Shown here one piece after another: positions 54,706 through 64,000 of a DNA stretch of 64,000 bases. The stretch comes from Halichoerus grypus (Eukaryota > Chordata > Mammalia > Carnivora > Phocidae), in contig NC_135722.1 in NCBI RefSeq assembly GCF_964656455.1, positions 51,850,628-51,914,627 on the forward strand, in the 5' to 3' direction. Numbering within the stretch: position 1 is the stretch's first letter; every line of letters starts with the position of its first letter. Made by a program: the position numbers and the translations under genes. A model generated the notes under the pieces. It was not told the origin of the DNA, made no database searches, and was given only the letters and a program-made list of their open reading frames with translations.

Positions 54706-57219
54706 GCATCAAACTCCGTGCGACTGAAGGAGACTAAGGACGCATGAGTGAACCCACGGGTGAGTGAGTGAGCGAAGGGATGGGCGGGGTGTGGGACGGA
54801 GAGAAAGGCGTTGGAGAAGGCGCCGAGAAGAGGTCAGACTGGCAGCAGCAGGAGCATGGGGACAACCTCTACTGAGCAGTCACGTGGAGGTCTGGATGCT
54901 GCAGCAGACATTCAACGCACACTCACGCTTCACCCCAAATTATGAGCTGGCATCACTCCCGTGCTGCAAAGTAGGAGACCGACACCCAGGAGCTGCAGCA
55001 ACCTGCCAGAATCGCACAGCAGAGGAAGCCGCGGAGCACGGATCCGAAACCCGCAAGGAGCACTCCAGGGTGGTCTCTGAGGAAACAGAACTTCTCTGAC
55101 TAAAGCCCAGTTTGGAAGCTGATGTGGCTTTGCAAGGCCTCAGAGGTGTTCTCCGGGGCCGTGAGTGTGTGGAGGGGGCAGTGACAACAGGACTCTGCTC
55201 TTAGATTAGAATCCTACCTGGTACCGCCTCCTCCCCCTGGCCAGGCTCAGCGTCCCCAGAGCCCAGGTGCACTCGCGGCTGGGGGTGGGTGCACACTGAG
55301 AGGGGACCCACGCTGCCCAGACACTGCCCATTTTCCCTCGGCCCAGGGCTGCAGTGGTTTCAGGCCTGGCGGGGGCGGGGGCACTGCGAGTGAAAAAGCA
55401 GGCAGGCTGGGGGGCTGGTCCGGAGAAGACAGTGGATAGGGACCATGGGTGTCCTCAGCCCGCCTGGCTCCTGGCAGTGCTCCTTCCACAGCCTCCAGGA
55501 GGCAGCGCAGCTGAGCCAAGAGGGGTAAATTACATCCAAGCCCCATCTGGGCCCACAGCGGCGGCCACCACATGTGCGAGGTGTAATTCTAAGAGGCTTC
55601 AGGAGGGATGGTGGGGGTAGGGGTGAGTCACTGGAGAGCACCTGAGCCGGGGGGGCCGGGGGGGGGCTAAGGCCTGTGACAGGAACCCACAGCCATTGGG
55701 CCCTGGGCAAGTCAGTCACTTGGGTGGCCGTCTGGGAGCACCCCCTGCAAACCCGAACCGGAGGGGGGCTGCTCCTGGCTGCTCAGTGAAGGAGCCATGC
55801 AGAGCTGCAGAACCCTCCGGGCCTGGTTACAGCAGGGAAGCTGACGTGCAGCCGAGCAAACTGAGGCCCAGAGGGAGCAGGTGACACTGGAGAAACCACA
55901 GACTGTGTCCCCCGTACTCCCTTCTCTCCAGCCCCAGGAGGTAGAAAGCAGAGTGCTCAGAACCCTTGGGACCCGCACACCCTCAGTCCCGTAGAGCCAC
56001 GGTCAGAAGGGACTGGGCAAGTGAGGAAGGCCTTCGGGGAAGACTCTTGCAGGTTTGAGTCTGGCACTCCCAGCTTCCAATTCCAGTTCCTCTCCTTGGG
56101 CACAAACTTCCAAGTCTGTTTCTGTGCATGAAAAGTGAGGGTAATAACAGTACCTATCTCATAGAGATGTTGTGATCAAATTAAATGAGATAATGCACGT
56201 GATATGCCTGGCATACAGTAAACACTCAAAAACCAGTAGCAGCTCTGACTTCAGCAGGCTTCCGTAAGCAGTCATTTACCCTTCTACAGGACAGGACCAG
56301 GTCCCATGTGCATGTGCCACCTCATATGTGTGCCCTGGGTGCTCCTCTTGCCTCATCTTGGCCCTGCCCATCTGTCCATCCATCCATTCACCACTTTCTG
56401 GAGTCTGCTGTGTGCCAGGCCTGCAACTGGGCAGTAGGGCCTCAGAAGTGAACCAGGAGCCCCAGTGAACAGGTGGCAAGAGGGACAAGGACACAAAATC
56501 CCAGGAGAGAATGAGTCGGGGTGGGGAAGAGGGGCATGGTGACTGTGGGAGCAGAGAGCAACGAAGCCTAAAAGGAAAAGGAGGAGAAGTGCCACAAGGG
56601 GGGAGAGGGTGTTTCAACAGAGGGACCACTGGGTGCCAAGCTGTGTCTCACTCTGCTCCTCCCTTCTCTCCCACCCCTTGCCCTGTGCGTCTCTGGAGGC
56701 CTTCCCAGGGCTCCGCTTTAGAGAAGGAAGAATCTCCATGGGAGGGAGGGAAGTGGTAGGGAGAAGGGGTGCAGTATCTCCCAAGACCCAGGGAGATAGC
56801 TGACCCCAGACAGGGGAAGAGAAGTCAGGTCACCTCCACGGGGCTGCCATGTGGCCATGAGGGCCGAAGGCCAGGGCCGTTAACATGCAAACTGACAGAC
56901 AGGTGGACCCAAGTTTGGCCCTCATGCTGAGACTTCACACAGCAGGTCTCCGGTATCCTTGCCCGTGGGATATCTGGGGCACACGGATTATCCCAAAGGT
57001 CCAGCTAGGGACCCGGGAGATGATCTCTTCCTCCACCACTCTTCAGTTACCACCGGGAAAGGCGAGGCCCAGAGAAGGTAAGGGGTTCGTGTGGGCTCTG
57101 TAACATCCCACAGGCTGTCCTGACTGCTCACCATGCTGCATTTTAGCAGACAGTGTAAGAGGAGTAACTGTAAACGCAAATCATCTTTTCCCAACAGAAC
57201 CATATTCAAATCAAAGGGA

Positions 57220-57258
57220 AGTGCTCCTGACTGCGGGTGGGGCACTCAGTATCAAATC
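57220..57258 (+). repeat. 39-bp motif, copy 2 of 2
   Basis: GAAGTGCTCCTGACTGCGGG followed by TGGGGCACTC, then a two-base difference and ATCAAA. Same orientation as copy 1, 2.55 kb away. Confidence 0.75.
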
Positions 57259-57429
57259 AATCATAGCCCTGAACCACAGCCACAACCTCAATAACCATTA
57301 CCATGCATTAATGGCTCAACACCACTACCTAAATCATCATCACAAAGGAGACCTCTGTGGAGCACCTGGGCCATGGACCCCACAGGGGCTGACATTTAGG
57401 TCCAACTGCCTCTGCCAGTTGTCAGGGAC

Positions 57430-57600
57430 CCCAAGCTGCATGCATCCTCTATAAACACTGTCTCTGATCCTCCCAACTCCCCAGTGGGTATCATCATCCC
57501 CATCTTACAGATGCAGAAACTGAGGCCCAGAGAGTTACAAGGATTGACCAAGGCCTCAAGGCTAACAGTGGTGAAGCAGAGAACCAGCACCTGGTTGTGC
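57430..57600 (-). repeat. MIR SINE, antisense
   Basis: CTTACAGATGCAGAAACTGA, GGCCCAGAGAGTTACAAGGA and an upstream TCCTCCCAACTCCCCAGTGG block match the MIR core on the minus strand. Confidence 0.82.
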
Positions 57601-59404
57601 CTGACCCCAAAGTGTCAAGACTTTCTGCTACCGTCATCAAGGGGCAGGACTGGCCCAGCCCAAACACCACGCGGGCAACTGGAGACTATCTTAGTTAACT
57701 GATGGCTATTATGCAGAGCTCACTGGATTCAGACGGCTTGCTGACCAGGAAGGCAAAGCTCATACATTCTTCCTCAGAACAAGTTCCAGACTCCATTCTC
57801 AGACCTCACTGAGCTCAAAGACAGAGCCTCTTCCAAATCTTAGCCCTGGAGCCCTGCATCTGGAAGATGCCCTGAGAAGGTTTCGGCCATCACGCTGCCC
57901 CGCCAGACCCAGCCAGGCCCAGCCAGGCCCCACGGCTCACAGATTACTCAGCAGATCCTTTCTGGCTATGGCTTGGGCAAAGGACTTCAGCTCTGAGTCC
58001 CCGTATCTTCATCTGTCAAACAGGGAGAATCTGCCCCTCAGAGTGGAGCTGTGAGGATTAAATGAGTCTTGTACATAAAGCCCGGGCCGCAGCTGCCCTT
58101 CCTCCAGCCCCAAGCCTCGGCAGCTTCCCCGGACTTCTCAGGCCCTGCCGACGGGAGCACCTTCTTGCTAATCCCCAAAGGGCAGGATATACAGGGCCAG
58201 GGAACAAAGTTAAAAAACCAAAAATGCCCCAGATCCCTCCACAGGGTGGATGGATAGAGAGTGGGGTGGGTGGCCCTCTTCCACTAGGACCCCCACACAA
58301 ATGCGCCAGCCCCCCCGATGGCCCCCAAGGCCCCCATCGCCAGGCACTTGCCAATTCCATGTCAGCCCTGGCGCTGAGAGATGCAGACTGGCCTGGGGCA
58401 TATGGCATGTGAGAGGCTCAGCTTCAGCAGCCCTTCTACCCTCTCTGCTCTGGGTCCCCTCCCAGGGCCCCCCACTGTCTCTCCCAAAGGCCCCAAGAGG
58501 CCAGCACTGAGCCAAGCAGATGGAGCACCTACCCTTGCCTCTGGGTTTCTGGGGCTCCCAGAATGGAGACTTCTAAGACCTTCCTCCAAAGCCCCCCAGA
58601 TCTCAAGAATAGCTCAAGGGCACTGACACAAGGGGTCAGAGAAAGTGGGGAGAGGGGTGCGGGAGGAGAGAGGTCTGATCAGTCCTGCTTTCCCCGGACT
58701 TTCCTTCCCTGGCTCCTTCCCTATTTTGTTTCTGAACCTCAGCTGGCTGAAACCCTCCCAGTCCTTAAATCCTTCAGGTTGGCCTGGGGGCCTCTTTCTT
58801 GTCTCCTCCACCCCCAGGCCTCCCTCCGTCAACACACGCTGCAAAGCACTGACTGGCCCACGGCGCTATGGCCCCCTTGTTCATCGTGGCGTCCCCTGTA
58901 TCTGGCACGGTTTAGTAAAGAACTGTTTCTGAATGGAAGGGTGGGCAGATGAGCCAACAAAGAGGCTGTGCCTGTGTAGGCTTCCTCTGACTTTCAGAGT
59001 GCAGGAGCCATGGCTGGTGGTCCTTAGTGCTTCTGTGGAATCAGAAGGAAGAGTCGTCGTGAAAACCTCCTGGACTCGTAAAAATGTCTATGGCACTTGA
59101 GGCTGATGACTCCTGCCATCACCCTTGCCTGAAATGCAGTGTAGGGGTAGAGGGGGTCAGAGACAGGCTTCAGGGAAGATTCTGGGACTTGCTGAAAGAT
59201 CTTTAATAGTTCTGATAGTTAAAGTAAATTTAAATTGTACTGAGGTGCCAATTTATATTTAGTAAATTAGCAAAAATATAGAAAGTACCCACTGCTTGTG
59301 AGGATATGGTAAAACTGTTATACAGTTAATGACAGCAAAAACTGATTCCATTATTCCAAAAAACAATTTAGCAAATATTTTTAAAATCATAAAAATGTCT
59401 TTCA

Positions 59405-59588
59405 GGGGGCGCCTGGGTGGCTCAGTTGGTTAAGCGACTGCCTTCAGCCGGGGTCATGATCCTGGAGTCCCTGGATCGAGTCCCGCATCGCAGGGAGTCT
59501 GCTTTGCCCTCTGACCCTCCCCTTCTCATGTGCTCTCTCTCTCTCATTCTCTGTCTCTCAAATAAATAAATAAAATCTTAAAAAAAAA
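59405..59588 (+). repeat. CAN SINE, first of a same-site pair
   Basis: Head GGGGGCGCCTGGGTGGCTCA, tail AATAAATAAATAAAATCTTA and poly-A. Flanked by AAAAATGTCTTTCA at 59,391-59,404 and 59,589-59,602. Confidence 0.95.
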
Positions 59589-59602
59589 AAAAATGTCTTT
59601 CA

Positions 59603-59761
59603 GGGGCACCTGGGTGGCTCAGTGGGTTAAGTGTCAGCCTTCGGCTCAGGTCATAATCCCAGGGAGCCTGCTTCTCCCTCCCCTTCTGCCTGCCGCTCCC
59701 CCTGCTTGTGCTCTCTCCCTCTCTCTCTGTCAAATAAATAAAATCTTTAAGAAAAGAAAAG
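59603..59761 (+). repeat. CAN SINE, second of a same-site pair
   Basis: Starts immediately after the target copy at 59,589-59,602 and ends before a third perfect copy at 59,762-59,775. The core carries an internal deletion: after CAGGTCATAATCCCAGGGAG it passes directly to CCTGCTTCTC. Confidence 0.95.
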
Positions 59762-60784
59762 AAAAATGTCTTTCAATTCAGTTCCTGGAACCCCAGGACC
59801 AGAAATTTATACTCAGGAAAAAACACACCAAAAAGCTGTTACAATATTCATGACTATGTCATTGCATTTATAATTAGCAAAATATATTGAGAACGACCTG
59901 GAACACCACCCACAGCTGGGCCCGGATGGGTTAAGACACATCACCTGGATGACAACTGTCCAGCTACTGAGAACTTGGGCCCCCCAGGGCAAGGCTGGCT
60001 CTGAACCCTCAGAACCTAGAATAGGACAGGCAGGGAGCAGCTGCCGGAAATGTTCGTGAATTAATAATTCTGTAGCAATATTAGAAACTTTTACAGATGC
60101 AATGTTAAATGAACAAAAGAGGATACATATTTGTGCCAAGATCTAAACTATGTATAAATTATCTACACCTTTGAATGAGACTTGGGAGGAACCAAGGAAA
60201 AGTTTTACTCAGGAATCGAGGCTTCGGGTGATTTTTCATTTTTGGATTCTTGTTATCAACACAGTTTATACAAGGCATAGAAACTATACTTTTTTCCCCC
60301 TGAGTTGAGAGTGTTGTCCAGAATCCAGAGGTCCTCGTTCCCTGGACCTGGAAGTCTTGGGCTGAGCTGAGCTGGGGCCTGAAGCTGCCCATGCTGATGC
60401 TGAATCAGCTTGGAAATGCTGCACATCACCTGACCATGCTGGGAGTGGGACCAGAGGGGACCCGGGGCCCCTGCGCCCTCAGGCAGAAAGGCAATGACCT
60501 CCGCTGGGGCGGGAGGAGCAGGGGAAGAGGGAAGCCAGGACAAGCTACAAGGCGGAGCAGCTAAGTGGCGTCCTACAGGATAAAAGGAAGAGAAGATGGC
60601 GCTCAGAAGAAAAGGAGGGGGAAGAGCTCCTGGCAGACGTGCTGGCGTGAGTCTGGGGCCTGGAAAAGGCCCGGACTGGCTGGAGGAAGGAGAGGGCTTG
60701 AGCAGTTCCACCAGGTAACCTGAGTGAACAAGAAAGGAGGCGGGAGAAAACGGAGCCGTCCCTTGAGTACCTCCGACTGTTCAT

Positions 60785-60930
60785 TCATTCATCCATTCAG
60801 CAAATGTTAATGACGTGCCAGGCTCTGTGCTAAGAGCTTTACAAATTCATTTAATTCCATCCTCCCAATTACCTGGGAGGAGGGAAGATTATGCCCATTT
60901 GTAAATGGTGGCTCAAAAAAGTGAAGTGAG
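60785..60930 (-). repeat. MIR SINE, antisense
   Basis: AATGACGTGCCAGGCTCTGT, GCTAAGAGCTTTACAAATTC and GATTATGCCCATTTGTAAAT are MIR features on the minus strand. Confidence 0.8.
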
Positions 60931-62099
60931 GGAACCAACCTGGAACCCAGTATGAGCCACAGTCCACCCAAGGCTGTTCCCCAAGAACCTGGCTCTGCTC
61001 TGTGGAGGAGCCAAGGCATCTCAGGTGAGCAAGCACCTGGCCAGCTGAGGACTGTCCCTGGGGCTGGGTCTGTTGGGGCTGGCTGTGTCTGGAGTGAGTG
61101 GAGCTGGAAGGACAAAGAGAGCACGTGTGGCACGGGCCCAGTGCAGAGGCTCCTTCCCCCACCTTCTAGCTCAGCATTCCCACCTGCACAATGACCAGCC
61201 CAGCCCTGTGGCCCTCTCTTCTGAAGGGAAGGCGATCTGGCACCAATACCTACAAATCATCTTCTCTCCCAAAGTGGGGTCCCCTTGAGACCGTGGAGAG
61301 TGGACGTGCTGCCGTGCCTGCCCTGGACAGGGCTCCTGAGTCAGCTCCAGCTGCCTACGCCGGGCCCTCGGCTGCTCTCCATCCGGGGCTGAGTGACTCA
61401 CAGCCGCTCTGCCTCCTTCTCCCTTCCCTCCCCCCAGTCTCCAGAAGCCTCCCTGACCCCAAGCACACCCCTCGGGCTCCAGGCCAGCAGGCCCCAGCTC
61501 TACAGCAGTGAGGAGCATCCTGCTCTGACATCTCAGAAGTTGCCCTCCTGGGCTGGAGCTCCTGCCACTCCACTCCAGCCTGGGGGGGGGGGGGGCGGGG
61601 CGGGGGAGCCAGACAGAGGAGGGAGAGCTGAGAGAGGCAGAGGGTGGGTGGGCCTGGAGAAGAGGGAGGGCTAGGGGGTGACTAGAGAGACAAGACAAGG
61701 GCCAGGGCTGACACAAAGACATCAAGACCAAGACAAATTGGATAAACACCTCCCAGGGTTTCAGAGACTGCCAATGGTCTGATGCCCCCAAAGCACTCTC
61801 TCTAGAAAGCTCCAGACTTCATCTTCAATAGCCTCCTGGGCATCACCCCCAGGCTCACACTCACCATGTCCAGTGCTGCCGTATCATCTACCCCAATGCC
61901 CACTGCCCTCCACTCTCCTCCAGTGCCTGGAACCCGGGCACGGTTCTGGACTCGTCCCTCACTCCCATCCCTGGGATTCCGCTCGGCCACCACCTTCCAA
62001 CACCTCCTGTTCACCAACCCTAGGCAGGCCTCCCCATCCTTGCTTGGACCACTGCAGCCACATCCCTGTCTCTGGTCTCCTGGCTCCCAGGCCAGTGCT

Positions 62100-62570
62100 T
62101 CCCCTGCCCTAGGGAACTTTCTAAAACCCAGAGCTGATGGTGGCACTGCCCAGCTTGAAAGTCCCTGCTGTCTCTCTCTCTCTGCCTTTGGGCCCAGATC
62201 CCAACTCCAAAATGTCCTCCTCTCTGGCTCCGCCTCCACTCCTTCTCACTCTCAGTCCGTACTCCTGCCTCTGGGAGCCCTCGGCACTGAGGGATTTGCA
62301 GAGAACTGCTCAGCTTGCAGCCTAGCTCCTGCCGGGCTCCCAAGGCCCCACCCAGACAGCCCCCACACCGTGCTGTTGGCCTTGGGGTCCCTCCGCCAGA
62401 GTTCTCCTGGAGGGCTGTCCCAGTCTTCACTGGTCTCCCCACCAGGCCTCAGGAGCAGGGCCCGGGTCTGATCCATCTTCAGGTCTCCAGCACCCGCACA
62501 CTGGCTGAGGTGGGGCAGAGTGGGTGGGAGGCATGAGAAGTGGTTTGTTAACTGAATAAATAACTGGGAC
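62100..62570 (+). repeat. L2-like LINE fragment
   Basis: Diverged L2-like order: GGTGGCACTGCCCAGCTTGA, later AGGCCTCAGGAGCAGG and CAGGTCTCCAGCACCCGCAC, with GTTAACTGAATAAATAACTG at the end. Confidence 0.4.
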
Positions 62571-62929
62571 AGAAAAAAAAAACACAGTAGAAAAGGGACA
62601 AGTAGAGACATAAAGGAAGAGGCAGTAACCCTCAGACACAGGGATAGAGAACGCACCCCAAGAGGCGACTCTGAGACTCAGAGGTAGGCCCAGAGGCCAG
62701 GCCTGGAGGCTGGATGGAGGCAGGGAGGGGAAAGCTGTGGTAGAGCCCGCAGGAGCCCGGGGCTGGAGCCACCAGGAGACAGCTGAGGAGACGTAATTGG
62801 ATCAGAGACAACTCTGCAGCAGTGAGGGGGCGTGACTCTCTCTCTCACACACACAGTAACACCAGACACCGAGACACGCAGTCCCACACTCAGAGGCACA
62901 TACGCTCAACCTCAGACATACGCAGGCGG

Positions 62930-62931
<2 letters not shown>

Positions 62932-62974
<43 letters not shown>
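62932..62974 (+). repeat. (AC)n microsatellite
   Basis: About 21 uninterrupted AC units. Confidence 0.96.
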
Positions 62975-62975
<1 letters not shown>

Positions 62976-63164
62976 CCCCAATATGATTTACTGACCCTCG
63001 TCGGGTTTCTGCCCCAGAGTTGTCACCGGGGCACCTGCGAGGAGGCTCACATCACACACACAGCCGCCCCCAATCCAGCTCCACACACTGAAGATACACA
63101 CAGAGAAGGCCAGACAAGCCCTATCACATCACCCTGCCCTCATAACACACAACCACCATCTGGC

Positions 63165-63335
63165 ATCTTACTTAATTATAGGTTTGCTTCTGTTTTCTCT
63201 AGTCTCCTCCTCAGGATGTAAGCCCATAACAGCAGGGTCTGATCTGTCTGATTTGCCACTAAATTCCTGGATATAACACAATATGTGGCATATAGTACGT
63301 GCTCAATAAAAATGTGTTGAATGAATGAATGTTGG
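63165..63335 (+). repeat. L2 LINE 3' end
   Basis: AGGATGTAAGCCCATAACAG, GCAGGGTCTGATCTGTCTGA and GTGCTCAATAAAAATGTGTT, then GAATGAATGAATG, are the terminal L2 sequence. Confidence 0.85.
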
Positions 63336-63398
63336 AGACACACCAGGAAACTCCATCCCCTCTGGTTGTCAGGCCTCTGCCTTAAGACTTATCACTTC

Positions 63399-63600
63399 CG
63401 GGGTGCCTGAGTGGCTCAGTTGGTTAAGTGTCTGCCTTCAGCTCAGGTCATGATCTCAGGGTTCTAGGATCGAGCCCCGTGTCGGGCTCCCTGCTCAGCG
63501 GGGAGCCTGTTTCTCCTTCTCCCTCTGTTGCTTCCCCTGCTTGTGCTCTCTCACTCTCTCTCTCTCTGTGAAATAAATAAAATCTTAAAAAAAAAAAAAA
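63399..63600 (+). repeat. CAN SINE with 15-bp target duplication
   Basis: Full copy (GTGCCTGAGTGGCTCAGTTG, GGGGAGCCTGTTTCTCC). Flanked by AAGACTTATCACTTC at 63,384-63,398 and AAGACCTATCACTTC at 63,601-63,615, one mismatch. Confidence 0.95.
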
Positions 63601-64000
63601 AAGACCTATCACTTCTTTGGTCCAGAATCAGGTCCCAAGCAATCTGGAAGGACCAAAGATAGAGAGGGGGCGTCCAGAATATGGTAGAGGGGATCTCAGG
63701 GAACCAGGGGCAGATGCAGGTTGTGGCATGAAACCCAAAGGACGAGATTAAATGGCCCAGGACCACAGTACTCATCCCACTTCCCACGTGTGTGTGCTCT
63801 GGGGGGGGCAGTGTCCATGCCTCGGGACATGACTCTAGAGATAACAGAGGTAGCAAGTCTTCAGCGAGGCCAGGCTGAGAGGCAGGGAGACAAATGTTAG
63901 GCTAAAGCCCAGAGAACAGCTCCAGCTGCTCTGGGCCACCTGCCCCAGGCTCTCTCAAGACAGGTGAGAGGAGCCTGGATTTGGCGTGGGACCCGCCACT

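Larger units (their letters stand above)
45978..64000 (-). other. STARD10: STARD10 gene, 3' part (partial gene span)
   Basis: STARD10 is a cytosolic START-domain protein that transfers phosphatidylcholine and phosphatidylethanolamine; in human it is linked to insulin granule biology and the ARAP1/STARD10 diabetes locus. Five coding exons here join in phase into 222 codons plus stop. With the roughly 69 N-terminal residues that I recall for the human protein, the total would be 291, the human length. The N-terminal exons, including the sequence before the conserved CRMEC, are not in the window, so at least 13.8 kb upstream of 50,205 is intron. Confidence 0.96.
50206..64000 (-). other. STARD10 5' intron (runs off the window)
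   Basis: At least 13.8 kb without a supported exon. It holds seven of the window's SINEs, the RPL31 pseudogene, two microsatellites, MIR and L2 pieces, and L1-like AT-rich text (59,180-59,400 and 59,780-60,170). Unassigned stretches such as 54,700-56,050 and 60,950-62,080 have no feature that I recognise. In human, diabetes-associated islet regulatory variation lies in this neighbourhood, so regulatory elements may be present but I cannot point to them. Confidence 0.7.

Noticed and set aside
61802..62239. A minus-strand frame with a donor-like GGACATG|GTGAGTGTG near 61,860, considered as an alternative STARD10 exon.
   Set aside because: No matching acceptor or start context and no similarity to the STARD10 N terminus; part of it overlaps L2-like sequence.
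24545..63856. A recurring peptide with the core KILFIYLTER in several small frames on both strands.
   Set aside because: It is the antisense translation of the CAN SINE 3' end (AATAAATAAATAAAATCTTT) and not a protein family.
1..64000. CRISPR arrays, operons, prophage or other prokaryotic systems, and independent tRNA or rRNA genes.
   Set aside because: The sequence is clearly mammalian. The direct repeats are SINE, satellite or target-site copies, and tRNA-like sequence occurs only inside CAN SINEs or MIRs.

Overview
The window is nuclear DNA from a mammal, most likely an arctoid carnivore (bear, mustelid or seal group). It has spliced genes with GT/AG introns, L1, L2, MIR and MaLR repeats, and fifteen recognisable carnivore tRNA-derived CAN SINEs (SINEC) of the non-dog, non-cat type. 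None of the SINEs resembles the dog-specific SINEC_Cf or the felid form; the species call is inference.

Two protein-coding genes lie head-to-tail on the minus strand. ARAP1 (ArfGAP with RhoGAP, ankyrin repeat and PH domains) fills 1-44,000. Twelve coding exons from 22,684 down to 498 join without a frame break into 673 codons: SAM domain, proline-rich linker, acidic linker, PH1, PH2 and ArfGAP zinc finger. The rest (ankyrin, further PH domains, RhoGAP, RA) lies beyond the left edge. Upstream are a CpG-island promoter with a non-coding first exon (donor at 43,824) and two candidate non-coding 5' exons (38,871-38,935 and 27,130-27,213). STARD10, a START-domain lipid-transfer protein, has its last five coding exons between 50,205 and 46,158 and its 3' end near 45,980. 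Its first roughly 70 codons lie beyond the right edge, so 50,206-64,000 is all intron. In human the ARAP1-STARD10 pair has the same order and is a known type 2 diabetes locus.

Two processed ribosomal-protein pseudogenes sit in introns on the plus strand, opposite to the host genes: RPS12-like at 4,671-5,076 and RPL31-like at 52,742-53,114. The second runs into a long GAAA microsatellite. A solo MaLR LTR lies at 5,620-5,997 and L1 fragments at 10,786-11,497 and 23,450-26,220.

I found no unknown gene system. The most unusual structures are: a two-unit minisatellite that fills most of a 393-bp ARAP1 intron and repeats a splice-acceptor-like sequence; three places where two SINEs landed on the same target site; a 39-bp motif duplicated 2.5 kb apart in the STARD10 intron; and an array of PxPxxR SH3-ligand motifs in the first coding exon of ARAP1. 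Splice sites were placed by eye from consensus plus protein continuity. Family identity rests on remembered protein sequence, not on a search.
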